Shown here in pieces: positions 1 to 11,535 of a stretch of 64,000 nucleotides of DNA. The stretch is from positions 116,360,829 through 116,424,828 of the forward strand of contig NC_051063.1 in the NCBI RefSeq assembly GCF_004664715.2, read 5' to 3'. The translations under genes and the position numbers were made by a program. This DNA is from Peromyscus leucopus. Taxonomy: Eukaryota; Chordata; Mammalia; Rodentia; Cricetidae. Numbering within the stretch: position 1 is the first letter of the stretch; each line of letters starts with the position of its first letter. Under the pieces are notes generated by a model. The model made no database searches, was not told the origin of the DNA, and saw nothing but the letters and a program-made list of their open reading frames with translations.

Positions 1-729
1 CATACATATAATAGGATGGCTAAATTGAGTTATTTTAAATACGCATTATCTCACATACTTACCATCTTTGGATGTAATACAACTTAAATCTTCTCTCATA
101 GAAACTGTCAAGAGACCACTGTTATCACTGTAGGAGATAGAACTGTTCCATAATAGATCTTTTGCATGTAATTTTTTGGGAGTGGAATTTAAACCCAGGA
201 CCTTCCAGATCTGGAGACATATTCATCTTCCTTAACAGTGACACATAAACCCAAGTATAAAGTATCTCAGTGACACATAAACTAAAGTACAAAGTAACAG
301 AATAGACATCTGGTGGATGCAGGCAGAACATTCTAGTTAAGAGCTGGTTAAGAATATGGGCCTCAGGTAAAGTTCCTTGTTTCATTTTGGTGAAAATAGT
401 TATTAATTGTGGGACCTTATTCAATATAGTTAAGCATAAGCCTGTGACTGGAGAAGTCAAAGGTTCTAGTGGGGGAATTTGCTGCTATTGTTTTGCTAAA
501 TGAACATGATGTTCCTGTCAAATTCCTTATATAACTGTGTTTATACTCAAAAATAGTGCTGCTGTTAGCATAGGTAGAGAAGCTCTTTTTGCAGTATCCA
601 GAAGTAACTGCAGAGATGTATGATTGGTCAAAGCACTGAGAATAAGCTGAATGGCTAGCCATAAATACAAGACCTGTCCCACTCTCACCAAAGCTCAGGA
701 ATATTGTGGAAGAAGTCCCTGTGTAATAT
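1..729. other. Unassigned sequence, left edge of window
   Basis: No gene is seen. The part from about 400 to 720 has the feel of an old rodent interspersed repeat, but I cannot name the family. About 160-215 resembles a decayed ID/B2-type SINE on the minus strand (a gggagtggaatttaaaccc block). The short minus-strand frames here match nothing I recognise. This stretch should hold more internal sequence of the provirus that follows, yet I see no similarity to the inner part of the second mys element at 8.8-10.5 kb. Confidence 0.4.
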
Positions 730-811
730 TCATCTTTACATGGCTTATTTTTATACTACCTTTACTGTCTCTTTAAATACTTTATTTTTAAAAACTATCT
801 ATTTCTTTATA

Positions 812-849
<38 letters not shown>

Positions 850-1712
850 TTTTTTTCTCTTTCAAGCCTACGTATACACACATTGTAAACTATTTCATTT
901 GAATCTGTCTTATTGAGAACCTATTGCTTTAAACTGCAGCATTGTAAGACTGAAATGGTGCTGTAGCTGCTGGCTCCACCCACTTTAGCTTCCCAACATG
1001 GCGATGGTACATTTACTGCCAGCTCTGGGAGCCATCAACTCTTAGGAACAGTGGTCTATGCTTTTATACAAGCAGCATGTAGCCCAGAAACTTTTTTTAA
1101 CTAGTAAAGGCTAAATCCACCATGCACCGTGTTGTGTGGCTTACAGGACCATCTGTATAACTCGGCGGGAATAGGTCAAGCCCACATGTCTTGAACCCGT
1201 GTAGCTCAAGCCCGCATATTGCAGCATCTAGCCTCCTGTATGAGACATGAAGCAGGAACCTGGTTTTGGCTTCATTTAGAATTGCTTATTAAATATTCTC
1301 AGGTTTAAGTGGAAACTTGAGCCATTGGGCACCATTTGTAGCTGGAGAGTTTCTCTCCAGCTCCCACCAAGCTCCCGCAGTCCCGCAGCCCACTTATAAA
1401 ATAAACATACAGACTCTTGTATTTATTTAAAGTGTTTGGTCTAATGGCTCAGGCTTCTAGCTAACTGTTCTTACATCTTAAATTAGCCCATTTCTATAAA
1501 TCTATATCTTGCCACATAGCTTATGGCTTACCAGTATCTTACATGTTGGTACTCATGGCAGTGGCTGGCAGCATCTCTCTGCCTCAGCCTTCTACTTCCC
1601 TGAATTCTCCTCTCTCATTGTCCTGCCTATACTTCCTGGCTACTGGTCAATCAGTGTTTTATTTATTAACCAATCAGAACAACACATTTAACATACAGAA
1701 CATCCCATAGCA
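730..1712 (-). mobile_element. mys-like ERV, 5' LTR plus leader (partial provirus)
   Basis: A minus-strand LTR spans 1337-1712. Read on the minus strand it begins TGCTATGGGATG and ends CAGCTACA, and carries AATAAA-type signals. Directly inside it, at about 1320-1336, lies a primer-binding-site-like string (TGGTGCCCAATGGCTC) that resembles the tRNA-Lys site of class II ERVs. From 1336 down to about 730 the sequence is recognisably homologous to 10.53-10.84 kb of the complete mys element: the same tctcaggttt...ggtggaaact block, the same tttaaagactttatttttaaa block and the same AT run. No 3' LTR lies inside the window, so the copy is truncated, rearranged or runs off the left end. No gag, pro or pol frame is visible. 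Confidence 0.75.
816..846. repeat. (AT)n microsatellite
   Basis: Pure AT dinucleotide run inside the leader of the mys-like provirus. The second copy has a shorter AT run at the equivalent place (10654-10672), so the tract is ancestral to the family and has changed length independently. Confidence 0.9.
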
Positions 1713-3525
1713 CCAATCCTATTAATAAATGTTATAAATGAAGTATGCTGATATACCCCTTTAGCTCAGAAAGATCTGGATCACCTCATCTGGAACCATG
1801 AATTTCACAAGGGTACTGGCACATGACAACAGGTATAGAAATGAATTGATGTATCCATAGCACCTGTAGGGGCCACTGAGAGTGAAAGTCACTGAACCCA
1901 TGGAGAATACTAGAAATATGCTCATGATCTAGAAGAAAGTAGCCTGAATGCCCTGCCATAGCCCTGTGCCTAACCCCTTGCACATGTCACAGCCACTGTG
2001 GGGCAGATACACTGCAGAGTAAAATTCTGGAGTATTCTTTTGTGAGGAGAAGTTACAGCCAAGGCCAGCACTGAAAGCAACTTAAAGGTGTGGGCCACAC
2101 TTCTCCCTTTTATACATAGAGAACAGAAACCGGTTCCCAGTGACAACCTCTGCTCATCACCCTCCAGTTATCAGTATTCACAGACCCCTACTGCCAGTTC
2201 ATCTATGACCCACAGTGTCTCCATGGGAGAAGGTAGCTTTGCTGTATTAAGTAAAAGTCTTGCTATACTTTCCTTTTGTTAAAAACAGATTCCCATCCAT
2301 AGGTCAACCCTACCAGACTTAATTTGTAATGAGAATCTGAACATGACAATGATCACATTAAGCAAAATAAAATCCAGCAATCTCAATCAAAACCTAAAAA
2401 AAAAGAAAGAAAAAAAAATGTTCTTAAGAGAAAGATTAGCAAGTTATAACTTTTTAATCCAGTGTGACATTTCCAAATATAACATCTCTAGAGTCTTAAT
2501 AAGATGTTTTCTTACTTTAAACACATTATATATGAAGTGATATATCATAGGAAATAACATTTTAAGCAAAATCACTTCCTTCCTCAAAGATAATAAAACA
2601 TCTGCTTTTTACCAAAATAAAATACAGTTACAAAAATAGTCTTCTTGAGCTACATAAGTTATCTTTTATATTTTTAGGGAGCTCCTCCAAAGTGCAAATT
2701 TTACAAAAGTCTTTGTGGTCTTTGAACATGATTTTCAGCATATGCAAATTATCTACAACTAATTATGCTTAGCACTTCTTATCGGGGCTGCATCAAAGCA
2801 TTTCACACTGCTGAATAAAGACTCAGAGCTTTTAATTAAAGATTTAACTTGAGGTAATATGAACAAAGAAAATTTCACTAAAATCCCTTACATAAGAGAC
2901 TATATGCAAAACCATATGGTTACAGACCTTGTAAAATTCTGAGGCAAATGTTCTCTATTCAAGATAAATGCACAGCAAGTGCAATTCAAAAACCCATTCT
3001 TTCCTTTTGAAAAACTCATTATGATTACTTTCTAAAATGAAACAAATCCAAATAGTGATACTTTAAGTCAAGCAAATCAATGATGAGTAAAGTAAATAGT
3101 TTCAAAGATTTTATTAAATCCTCATATAGTTTTACTGTCCATTTAAATTTTTTCTTCCTGTAATTTTCCAGCTTCTGACCATCCTTTCAGATACTTAAAA
3201 GCTCATTATCGGTGGCACCAATAAAGCAAGAGTAGGAAGTGTCTGTGATGTCTTATCCAAAGAAGACACTCCAGAAGTCTCAGTAGGGTAGAATATTTAG
3301 ACCTAATAAAGAACATTTTGATCATATTCTTAATTAGATTATTCAAAGGGCAGATATTCTGAAGTACTTGTATAAAGAGTATTTGTTGGTTATAATTTTG
3401 GAAGGGGAGAATTTAGCCATAAGCATATTCACTTTGAAAGGGGAATGAGTTCATTGAGGAGACAGAAAAGACGGAAGAATCTAAGAAAAGGAAGAGGAGA
3501 AGGTAAGAGATTGGATGGAGGAAGG
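1713..3525. other. Unique AT-rich sequence
   Basis: No gene, RNA or clear mobile element is seen. The minus-strand frame at 1786-1983 matches no family I know. The stretch contains AT-rich blocks such as the octamer-like TATGCAAAT near 2740 and ordinary low-complexity A runs near 2395-2420. Confidence 0.4.
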
Positions 3526-3556
3526 CTAACCCCAACCCTAACCCTAACCCTAACCC
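3526..3556. repeat. Interstitial telomeric repeat (CCCTAA)n
   Basis: About five units of the vertebrate telomere hexamer (CTAACCC register, one unit with an extra C) lie in otherwise ordinary sequence between an A/G-rich run and aaaagcaaaagggg. Short internal arrays of this type are thought to arise when double-strand breaks are repaired with telomere repeat addition. No subtelomeric context is visible. Confidence 0.9.
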
Positions 3557-4465
3557 AAAAGCAAAAGGGGAATATTTACTCTAATATTTTTTGATATGTG
3601 TTTTTATTAGTATTGTGTTATTTAGCTCTTAGCCTAAACCTGAAATGTAGATACTGGCTTCAGTTTACCAGTTAAATTGAAGGTGAGAATAGTATAATTT
3701 AATTTAATAATAAAATAACTTGTATTAACTGAACTGGAGCTTAAACTGAATAATGTCTGACTTCAAAGCTTACATTTGTTTTTACATTTATTTGTTATTA
3801 CTTGAAACGTACATGTATATATTGCTTTGTAACAGTCTTTCCATTCCTTTGCTCTTTCCAATTCCTCTTCTGCTCAGGCTGTACATTTTTTTACTACAAA
3901 CTTGCCTCCTATTTTCATGTTTTACATTTGTTTATTTTGTTGTTGCTTTCTATGAACTCAAGCAGGGTATTCTTTGATTTGTTTGTTGATATAAATGGAA
4001 ATCTTGTCTGGCAACTGTGTTGATTACAATACTTGATATAGTAGATAGGAGAAAATCAAATTTAATTGACCTTCAGCATTGAATTTAGTGATATGATAAA
4101 ACTTGATCCAGTAACAACGTACCCAGTTACTTCCAGTGTTGGCTTCTGTATAGAAACTGGTTAGTTGTTTTCCTGGAAGGTATAAATTTCTTAACTCTAT
4201 AATTAAGTTTGGCCCCATGACTGAGTGCTGACCAGAGGGTAGGGGGCAAAGTTTTGTCTCCCTCCAGCCCAAAATACATTCTTATAAAAGGCAATGAGCT
4301 AAGCTTTACAATCTTAAAAACCACAGGTAAAAGACAGGAACCTTGAATTCAAGTCAGATGAAGGGCCACCTGCCAGTAAAAACACCATTTGGAATTCAGA
4401 CAGACAGCAATGGTGTTGGGCTGTTTGAAGTATTGCATAACGTTACTGACTTATATTAAAACATA
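3557..4465. other. Unique AT-rich sequence
   Basis: No gene or named repeat is seen. Two overlapping plus-strand frames at 3753-4023 are hydrophobic only because the DNA is T-rich; there is no codon-usage or family signal. Confidence 0.4.
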
Positions 4466-4775
4466 ACTATTGGAGCTAGTGAGCTGACTGAGTATATAGG
4501 AATACTTACTACAGAGGTAAGAGGACCTGAGCTTGAATACCTAGCACACACATAAAATCCAGCTTGACTGTCTGCACCTAAAGCTCCTGCACTATCAAAG
4601 ATGGAGACAAACAAATCCCAGTGCCTTGCTGGCTGCATGCCTTGCTCCAGATTCAGTGATAAAATCCTGTTTCAAAGGGATAGGAAGAAAGAGATAGAGT
4701 AGGACACTAGATATTCTCTTCTGGCTGCCTTATATATGTATAAAACACACAAATAAGTAAATAAATGGTTCAGAA
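4466..4775 (+). mobile_element. B4/RSINE-like SINE, degenerate
   Basis: Contains a tRNA-like head (gtgagctgactgagtatat), a gacctgagcttgaatacctagc box, a B1-like middle and an A-rich tail with AATAAATAAA near 4755. The order (ID/B2-like head followed by a B1-like segment) fits B4-type composite SINEs. The copy is old and diverged. Confidence 0.5.
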
Positions 4776-5330
4776 AAAAACATTATTTTATATTACTAAC
4801 ACTACTTTTTTCTGTGATACCCTCTCTATATCTGTTAAACACTTACTTGACATCTTATATGTTTAATACTTACATATTTTTTAAGTTCCCCCACTAACTC
4901 TCTCCTTCTTAGATATAAGTCCAGAACCTTAAACAGAGCTGTGGTCATAGGTCAATGAATATTCACTAATCTTATTATGGAGTTATAGAATAAATTACAT
5001 ATTTTTTTTCAATTTTGACTGTGAAGATTATAGTGGTATGTGAAAGTTTTCTGTTGTAGAAACACATGAAAATTACTAGCTGCAATAGTTTCAGTATGAA
5101 CACCAGAAAAAAACACAGTAACATCGTAGAACAAATGCCCCGTGGTTCACAAACACTCAGAATTGTATTTTCTTCTTTCTATCTCTATTCAATGAGCATA
5201 AGAAATAAATGCAACAAGAAATGGGTGAATTACTTACAGAAAAATTCTCCATTTGGTTGCTGAAGACATTGAGAAAGGAGCATGCATTTATCAATGATCT
5301 CAAAGCTTAGTTAAAAAACAAACATCCAAT
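4776..5330. other. Unique AT-rich sequence
   Basis: Nothing assignable is seen. One short plus-strand frame at 5066-5263 has no recognisable family. Confidence 0.4.
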
Positions 5331-6314
5331 CAAGGGTGTTTTATGTAATCATGGAAAATAAATGAAGATGCAGTCCAATCAAGCTGTGAGTGAGTCAGAC
5401 AGAAGATACAAGAACTGCCCCAGCCACCATCAATCATATGTCAATGACCTGAAGGAAGTCACAGGAAAGTTTATGGAATTATTGTTCTGTTACTACTACT
5501 AACTACTAGAAATAGAAAGTCTTGAAAAAGCCTGTTTCTCCATGCTTCCAACAAAAGTATTCTAGTCCTACTAAGTAAGGGTCATGGGAAAGAATGAGGA
5601 ACCAGAGAGTCTTGTCTGATAAACGTTCTTCAAATCAAGAGGTCCACAGAAATCCACAAAGGTACCTCCACAAAAGACTGCTGGCAATGGCCGAGAGACA
5701 GCCAGGACTGACCTACTCTGGTGATGGGATGGCCAAACACCCTAATAGTTGTGCCAGAAACCCCATCCAAGGACTAAGGAATCTGGATGCAGACATCCAC
5801 GGCTAGGCCCCAGGTGGAGCCCTGGGAGTCTAATTATCGAGAAAGAGGAGGGTTTATATGAGCGAGAATTGATGAAACCAAGGTTGGATAAAGCACAGGG
5901 ACAAATAGCCAAACGAATGGAAACACATGAACTATGAACCAAAGGCTGAGGGGCCCCTAACTGGATCAGGCCCTCTGAATAGGTGAGACAGTTGATTGGA
6001 TTGATCTGTTTGGGAAGCATCTAGGCAGTGGTACCAGGTCCTGTGCTCATTGCATGAGTTAGCTGTTTGAAACCTGGGACTTATGCAGGGACACTTGACT
6101 CAATCTGGGAGGAGGGGACTGGACCTGCCTGGACTGAGTCTATCAGGTCGATCTCAGTCCTTGGGGGAGGCCTTGCTCTGGAGGAGATGGGAATGGGGGG
6201 TGTGCTGGGAGGAAGGGGAGGGGGCAGGAAGGGGGAGAACAAGGGAATCTGTGGCTGTTATATAGAACTGAATAGTATTGTAAAATAAAATAATAATAAT
6301 AATATAAAAAAAAG
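5331..6314 (+). mobile_element. LINE-1 3' end (3' UTR), 5'-truncated
   Basis: The stretch matches the rodent L1 3'-UTR pattern as I recall it: a ggatggccaaacaccctaat block, a G-rich run at 6160-6240 (gggaatggggggtgtgctggg) and an A-rich tail with repeated AATAAA/AATAAT at 6276-6313. The open frames inside it are chance frames of the UTR. The left boundary is uncertain; support is strongest from about 5590. Confidence 0.7.
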
Positions 6315-6538
6315 ACTTATCCCAACTGATCAGTCATTTGGTCAGTGGGTGTAGCCTAGAAGGAGATGAACTTTACTCCATAATTGATACAAATAATTTA
6401 ATAGCATTGACCAGAGGGTATGAGGTAGAGTCTTTTCTAAAATTGTCTTGACACTATAGACATATATGTATGTTAATATACATGCTTGTATATATTTGAA
6501 GACATTTGTTACCTAAATGTAATATTACGACCATTTAT
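6315..6538. other. Short spacer between two L1 3' ends
   Basis: AT-rich sequence with no recognisable feature. It separates two L1 3' ends that point toward each other. Confidence 0.4.
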
Positions 6539-6877
6539 CTTTTTTTTTTCATTTTTCTTTATTAAGAAATTTTCTACTCACTCTACATACTACCCACGGA
6601 TCCCACCTTCTTCTTCCTCCCACCTTCAAGCCCTCCCTCCCAAGCCACCCCACATCCCCATATCCCCCAAATCAGGGTCTCCCATGGGGAGTCAGCAGAG
6701 TCCAGCACACTGAGCCTAGGCAGATCCAAGCCCCTTCCCACTGCACCAAGGCTGCACAAAGCATCACACCACAGGCACCAGATTCTCAAAAGCCTGTCCA
6801 TGCACCAAGGATGGACTAGGCCCTCTGGAAATGGAACATGGTTGTTTGGCTTGAACTGTTTGGGGGGCACCCAGGCA
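6539..6877 (-). mobile_element. LINE-1 3' end, minus strand
   Basis: A poly(T) run at 6539-6550 (the A tail of a minus-strand insertion) is followed by ctttattaagaaatttt and a C-rich strand complementary to the G-rich L1 3' UTR. It shares the ggactaggccctctg block with the copy at 18.1 kb. It faces the L1 3' end at 5.3-6.3 kb, so the two are convergent. Confidence 0.7.
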
Positions 6878-6927
6878 TTTATCTTTGATGTCATCCCAAA
6901 ATTTAAAGAGTGCAATTGAGAGGAAGT

Positions 6928-6929
6928 AA

Positions 6930-6963
<34 letters not shown>

Positions 6964-6964
6964 T
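6928..6964. repeat. (ATT)n microsatellite
   Basis: About twelve ATT units directly abut the poly(T) end of the minus-strand B1, so this is probably a tract grown from the SINE tail. Confidence 0.9.
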
Positions 6965-7108
6965 TGTTTTTTTGAGACAGGGTTTCCCTGTGTAGCCCTG
7001 GCTGTCCTGGAACTTGCTCTGTTAATTAGGCTGGCCTTGAACTCAGAGACCCAGCTGCCTTTACCTCCTGAGTGCTGGGATTAAAGGTGTGTGCCATCAT
7101 GTACTTCT
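6965..7108 (-). mobile_element. B1 SINE
   Basis: Minus-strand B1 with tttttttgagacagggtttc at the tail end and the gtgctgggattaaaggtgtg A-box complement near 7072-7091. It is of the older gtagccctggctgtcctggaac type. Confidence 0.9.
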
Positions 7109-7465
7109 TAACTAGGTTTTCTACCAAAGCCAAAAAAACTTTTAATTGTTTTGTACTTAATATATTTCTATATTAACAACAACAGTAGATACTGATGCCA
7201 GAAGTAGAATGATATGTATCCTGACATCCTGAATTTTTTAACGTCAATTACCTTTCCCAGTTGTAGTTGGTTTAGTTACAGAGGAAATATATTAGTGATT
7301 CATGTTGTGAAATAAAAAATAATAACCAAACTAATGTTTATGTTTAGAAAGATAATATATGAATTTGTAACATTAGGGAATATGTCAAAAATCTAAGAAT
7401 TTGTTGCTATGATTTATTGTTTAATAATTGGTTGTAAGGAAAAGTTCAGTTCAGGAAATAGGTTT
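7109..7465. other. Unique AT-rich sequence
   Basis: No feature recognised. Confidence 0.4.
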
Positions 7466-7659
7466 CTTTTTTTTTTTTTAAGATTTATTTATTTAATGTG
7501 CACTGGTGTTTTGCCTGTATATACTCTGTGAGGGTGTTGGATCCCTTGGAAATAGAGTTCAGACAGCTGTGAACTGCCATGTCGGTGCTGAGAATTGAAC
7601 CCACATCCTCTCGAAAGTGAGCCAGGGACATTAGCCATTGAACCATCTCTCTAGCCCCA
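7466..7659 (-). mobile_element. B2 SINE
   Basis: Minus strand. A poly(T) and aagatttatttatttaatgtg tail end is followed by a B2 body ending in the tRNA-derived head complement (aaccatctctctagcccc). Confidence 0.85.
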
Positions 7660-7899
7660 CCATAGAATAGTTTTCAATAATGAATAAAAGATAATAGATT
7701 CCAGAATTTGAGAACTAAAAAAAAATTGGAAAAGATGACTGGTTATAGAACTCAACAAATGATTTTATAAAAGCTTAGATAACAGTAACTGAATAAGTTT
7801 TCTACACATTCTTCACAACGGTTCCAGGGAGCCATCTTTTAACATTAAATGTGACAGATGTGTTGAAAATAAAGCAAAAGAAAAAAAAAATCAAATTTC

Positions 7900-8445
7900 A
7901 GAGTGATGTCGAAAAATTCTGAAGAATATTCCCTGTTTCATTTAGAAGTATGCATACTCTCCTGTCTGACAAAGCATACTATAAATGTTTGTCAAGAACA
8001 TGTGACTACTTCTTTGTTTTTAAATAATTTTAATCTGAATGTCATATCTCTTGTTGAAATTGGAATATTGAAGTTTAGTATCACTTCTTTTTTATCTACC
8101 AATGTTTGCTTTACATATTTAGGTAAATATGTAAATCTGATGTGGCATGGATATGTATGTATAATTATTATGTCTTCCTGGTGAATATACCATTTTATTC
8201 TATAATGACTTTTGTTGTCTTATGACTATATTTTACATAATCCTACTTTATCTGACATGAGTATAGCCACTCTACTCTCTTTGGGTTACATTAGTGGAGA
8301 ATATATTTTTATGTCCCTGTCAGCCTATGTGTATTTCAAACCTAAAGTGATTCTCTTATATTCAGCATATAGCTGTATCTTATTTTATCCATTCCATTAC
8401 TCTAGTATTTTAAATTGGTGAGTTTAATTCACTTACATTTAAAGC
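7900..8445 (-). mobile_element. Ancient LINE-1 (L1M) ORF2 fragment, left part
   Basis: The plus strand reads as the complement of mammalian-wide L1 ORF2 (atgacttttgttgtcttatgac, cttacatttaaag). The fragment is interrupted by the mys element and resumes at 11240 with taaagtaattactaataggtaag, which joins exactly where an intact L1 would continue. No usable reading frame remains. Confidence 0.75.
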
Positions 8446-8811
8446 TGTAGGCAGAAGTTTTCTTGTGTCCTACAGCTGCTCAGCCCCAAGTAAACACATA
8501 GAGGCTTATATTAATTACAAACTGTTTGGCTGATGGCTCAGGCTTATCATTCACTAGCTCTTACAACTTAACTCAACCCATTTCTATTAATCTGTATTTT
8601 GCCACTTGGCTTTGTGGTGTTACCTGTGTTTCATTACATCTTGCTCCCTGGCAGTGTTCAGCATTTCCTTTGACTCTGCCTTCTTCCTTTTGTCTCTCTG
8701 CTTGGATTCCCCTCCTGGCTCTATTTGCCTTGCCATAGGCCACAGCAGCTTCTTTATTAACCAATGATAGCAATACATATTTACAGTATACAGAAAGACT
8801 ATCCCACAACA
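8446..8811 (-). mobile_element. mys-like element, 3' LTR
   Basis: 366 bp. On the minus strand it begins TGTTGTGGGATAG and ends TTCTGCCTACA (TG...CA termini). A polypurine tract (GAAAAGGGGAAG, complement of 8812-8823) sits immediately upstream on the minus strand, identifying this as the 3' LTR. The flanking base set taaagc at 8440-8445 pairs with taaagt at 11240-11245 as the 6-bp target duplication (5 of 6 match). Confidence 0.9.
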
Positions 8812-10836
8812 CTTCCCCTTTTCTGTCTAATCAAAAAGGAAGGTTTTCATTTTAATATGGTAAAATTACATAGTAACAAAAGAGTTATCAAGCAAGAATT
8901 ATAGTTATAATATCTAGGCTATTTGTATTTAGCAAAATCAAAGAAAATATTCTATCATCTCTCCTATATTTATGTCTAAAGTTTCATATCTAATTTACCT
9001 TTTATCATAATTAAGGAAAACTATAATTATAACTATTTAGTCTTTAATTCCATCAAAGACCCCAGAAGGATTTAATATTGCCTAAATAAACAGGAAGTGC
9101 ATTGTAAGCAACTTCTGAAATTCTAAACAGTCACCCAACATTCTTCTGCAACATTGGGGTAGTCTATCACAGCCTACAGGCCTGGCATACTTTTTAATGA
9201 AGCAGAAAATTTGAAGGATTGTCTTGCCTATTGGCAAAGTTTATCAGTCATTTTTTTCTGTGTCCTGCAGAATGTCTGGCAGTATCTTCTGTGAAGCAGA
9301 AACATGAAGGATCATCTCGCTTTGTTTTGGCAAAGTTCAGTGGTCACTTTCCTATGAGTCCTGTATGTCTGGTTCATACAATATACTGTCAAGCAGTCCA
9401 GGAAAGAGTAGTTTCTTGTCCAAATGGTTAACTTTTACCACAAAAAAAGCAAACTCTATATGGAGTTTATTCAATGCCCATCATCTTCTCTGAAGTAGAT
9501 TGGTGCTGCCAGGAGCAGATATGTCTCAATGTCCAGAAAAGTCTAAGTTCTTAAAACATTTTAAATGCCATATTCTGTAGGTCTTTGAAGTGTTTGAAGA
9601 TTACCTACCCAACTGAAACATACCAATGTGTACCTAGAAAACTTAACTAACATGAATATAAATTTGATTATCATAGATGACTATTAATCTGTATTTCTTA
9701 ATTATATATTACAATTTTAAATGAGTTTCATAAATACAATGCTTAAACAAGAATAGAAATATATACAGTATAAAAAACTTTAAATTTGTATTAATAAACC
9801 CAAAATCCATACTAATGTAAAATAGGTAAGATTAATGTTTGTTTTTTAGATTAAAGTAGATTCAACAATCAACACTTTTATTCTATCATTTCTATATCCC
9901 CTTTTCTTTTCAGAATGAGATCCCTGAATATAATCTCCTTTGTTCAGCTTTTTTCTGACCATTAACCATAACAACTTGTAGCCAACTCTCCTAAACAAAT
10001 GACAAATATCCATAATTTATTTTGTGGAATGTGAGCATAGTTCTCTAGACTACATCCTGGTGACTTGGGGCACTGGTAATCTTATAGGGACCCAAAGAAA
10101 ATTTGGGATTAGAGTCAAGTCCTGACTAGAGTAGTCTGTGTTGCTGGATCATCTCAGCCAGCATCCTTAAAGCCTTTCTGGATGCAGAACTCAAAGGAAA
10201 CTGCAACAGAGGTGCTCTGAAACTTTGAATCATCTGGGCCACCTCTTCCCATTGGAGATTTTTCAGGAGGTCTTGCTCAATCAAACCGTATTAACCAAGA
10301 AGGAATCTATGGGTTCTCATCTTCTGTGGAAACAAAAGCAGAACATTTTTTGCAAAGCAACATATCCTTAGACTCAAATTTTGAAGTGAAAATACCTTTA
10401 TAATATATATGTTGGTTTAACTTAGCAGCCTTTACAATCAAAAGTGTTTCTGCCGCTAGCTCATTAACAGTCAAAAAAGTCAAAGAAAATACAATAATAT
10501 ATGTAATCCTGACTCTGTGTATTTTCCATCTTTATCTGGCTGTTTCTTTTATATTACTTTCATTGTTTCTTTAAAGACTTTATTTTTAAAAACTATTATT
10601 TCTTTGCATAACTGCCTATACTTTATTTCCCTCTCTTTCCCAAGCCTATGTTTTATATATATATATATATATGCCATGCTGTGCTCAAGCTTGAATGCCA
10701 CAGTGTCTCTGTACTGCGGCCCAGCCCACACGAGAGACATGAACTAGGAAGCCACTCTTAGCTCCATTCTATAATCTCTTCTTAAATTTTCTCAGGTTTT
10801 AGGTGGAAACTCTTGCCACCATGTCTGGATGCCAAT
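8812..10836 (-). mobile_element. mys-like element, internal region
   Basis: 2025 bp between the two LTRs. It has a PPT at the 3' LTR junction and a PBS-like string next to the 5' LTR (TGGCATCCAGACATGGTGGC, a decayed tRNA-Lys-type site with CpG-to-TpG/CpA changes). The longest frames are under 80 codons, with no recognisable gag, protease, RT or integrase. This copy is therefore non-autonomous and must have been moved by proteins from a related ERV. The overall length (LTR to LTR 2794 bp) agrees with the 2.8 kb I recall for Peromyscus mys. Confidence 0.8.
10654..10672. repeat. (AT)n microsatellite in mys leader
   Basis: Short AT run at the position homologous to the 816-846 run in the first mys-like copy. 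Confidence 0.85.
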
Positions 10837-11239
10837 TGTAGGCAGTTTTCCTGTTCCCCAGAGCCTCTCAGTCCCTAGTAAACACACAGAGGCTTATATG
10901 AACTTCAAACTGTTTTGTCTATGGCTCAGGCTTATCATTAACTAGCTCTTACAACTTAATTCAACTCACTTCTATTAATCTATGTTTTGCCACTTCTATT
11001 AATTTATGTTTTGCAACGTGGCTTCGTGGTGTCACCTGTGTTTCATTACATCTTGCTCCCAGCAGTGCTCAGCATCTCCTCTGACTCTGCCTTCTTTCTT
11101 TTGTTTGTCTCTCTGCTTGGAGTCCCCCTCTCCTGGCTCTCTTCTGCCTTGCCATAGGCCAGAGCAGCTTCCTTACTGCTTTATTAACCAATGGTAGCAA
11201 CCCATATTCACAGTGTACAGAAGACACCATCCCACAGCA
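10837..11239 (-). mobile_element. mys-like element, 5' LTR
   Basis: 403 bp. On the minus strand it begins TGCTGTGGGATGG and ends CTGCCTACA. It is longer than the 3' LTR mainly because of a tandem duplication at about 10969-11017 (cacttctattaat-tatgttttgc repeated). The two LTRs differ at many sites, so the insertion is not recent. Confidence 0.9.
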
Positions 11240-11535
11240 TAAAGTAATTACTAATAGGTAAGGATTTACTAGTGCCATTTGATACATTGATTTTCATTTT
11301 TATAATCCATTTGTTCCTTTCCTCCCTTTATATCAGTTTTGATTTGATGGCTTCATTGACTTGATTTGATTTCTTTTTCTTTCTTTTGTAGGTTTACTTT
11401 AGGTATTTTCATGGTTAATCCCATAATTACAATATCTTATCTTTAGGAGTTAATAACTTCATTGTCAGCTAGAGGAAATATACATTTTTCAGTATCAATT
11501 TACTTCAATTTGTTTTCTTCTTCTAATTAATTTTT
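11240..11535 (-). mobile_element. Ancient LINE-1 (L1M) ORF2 fragment, right part
   Basis: Continuation of the L1 at 7900-8445 after removal of the mys insertion. The plus strand reads taaagtaattactaataggtaaggatttac, the expected continuation of the L1M ORF2 complement. It fades out near 11.5 kb. Confidence 0.7.

Noticed and set aside
1786..1983. Possible small processed pseudogene on the minus strand
   Set aside because: A 65-codon frame with no A-tail, no target duplication and no protein family I could recognise.
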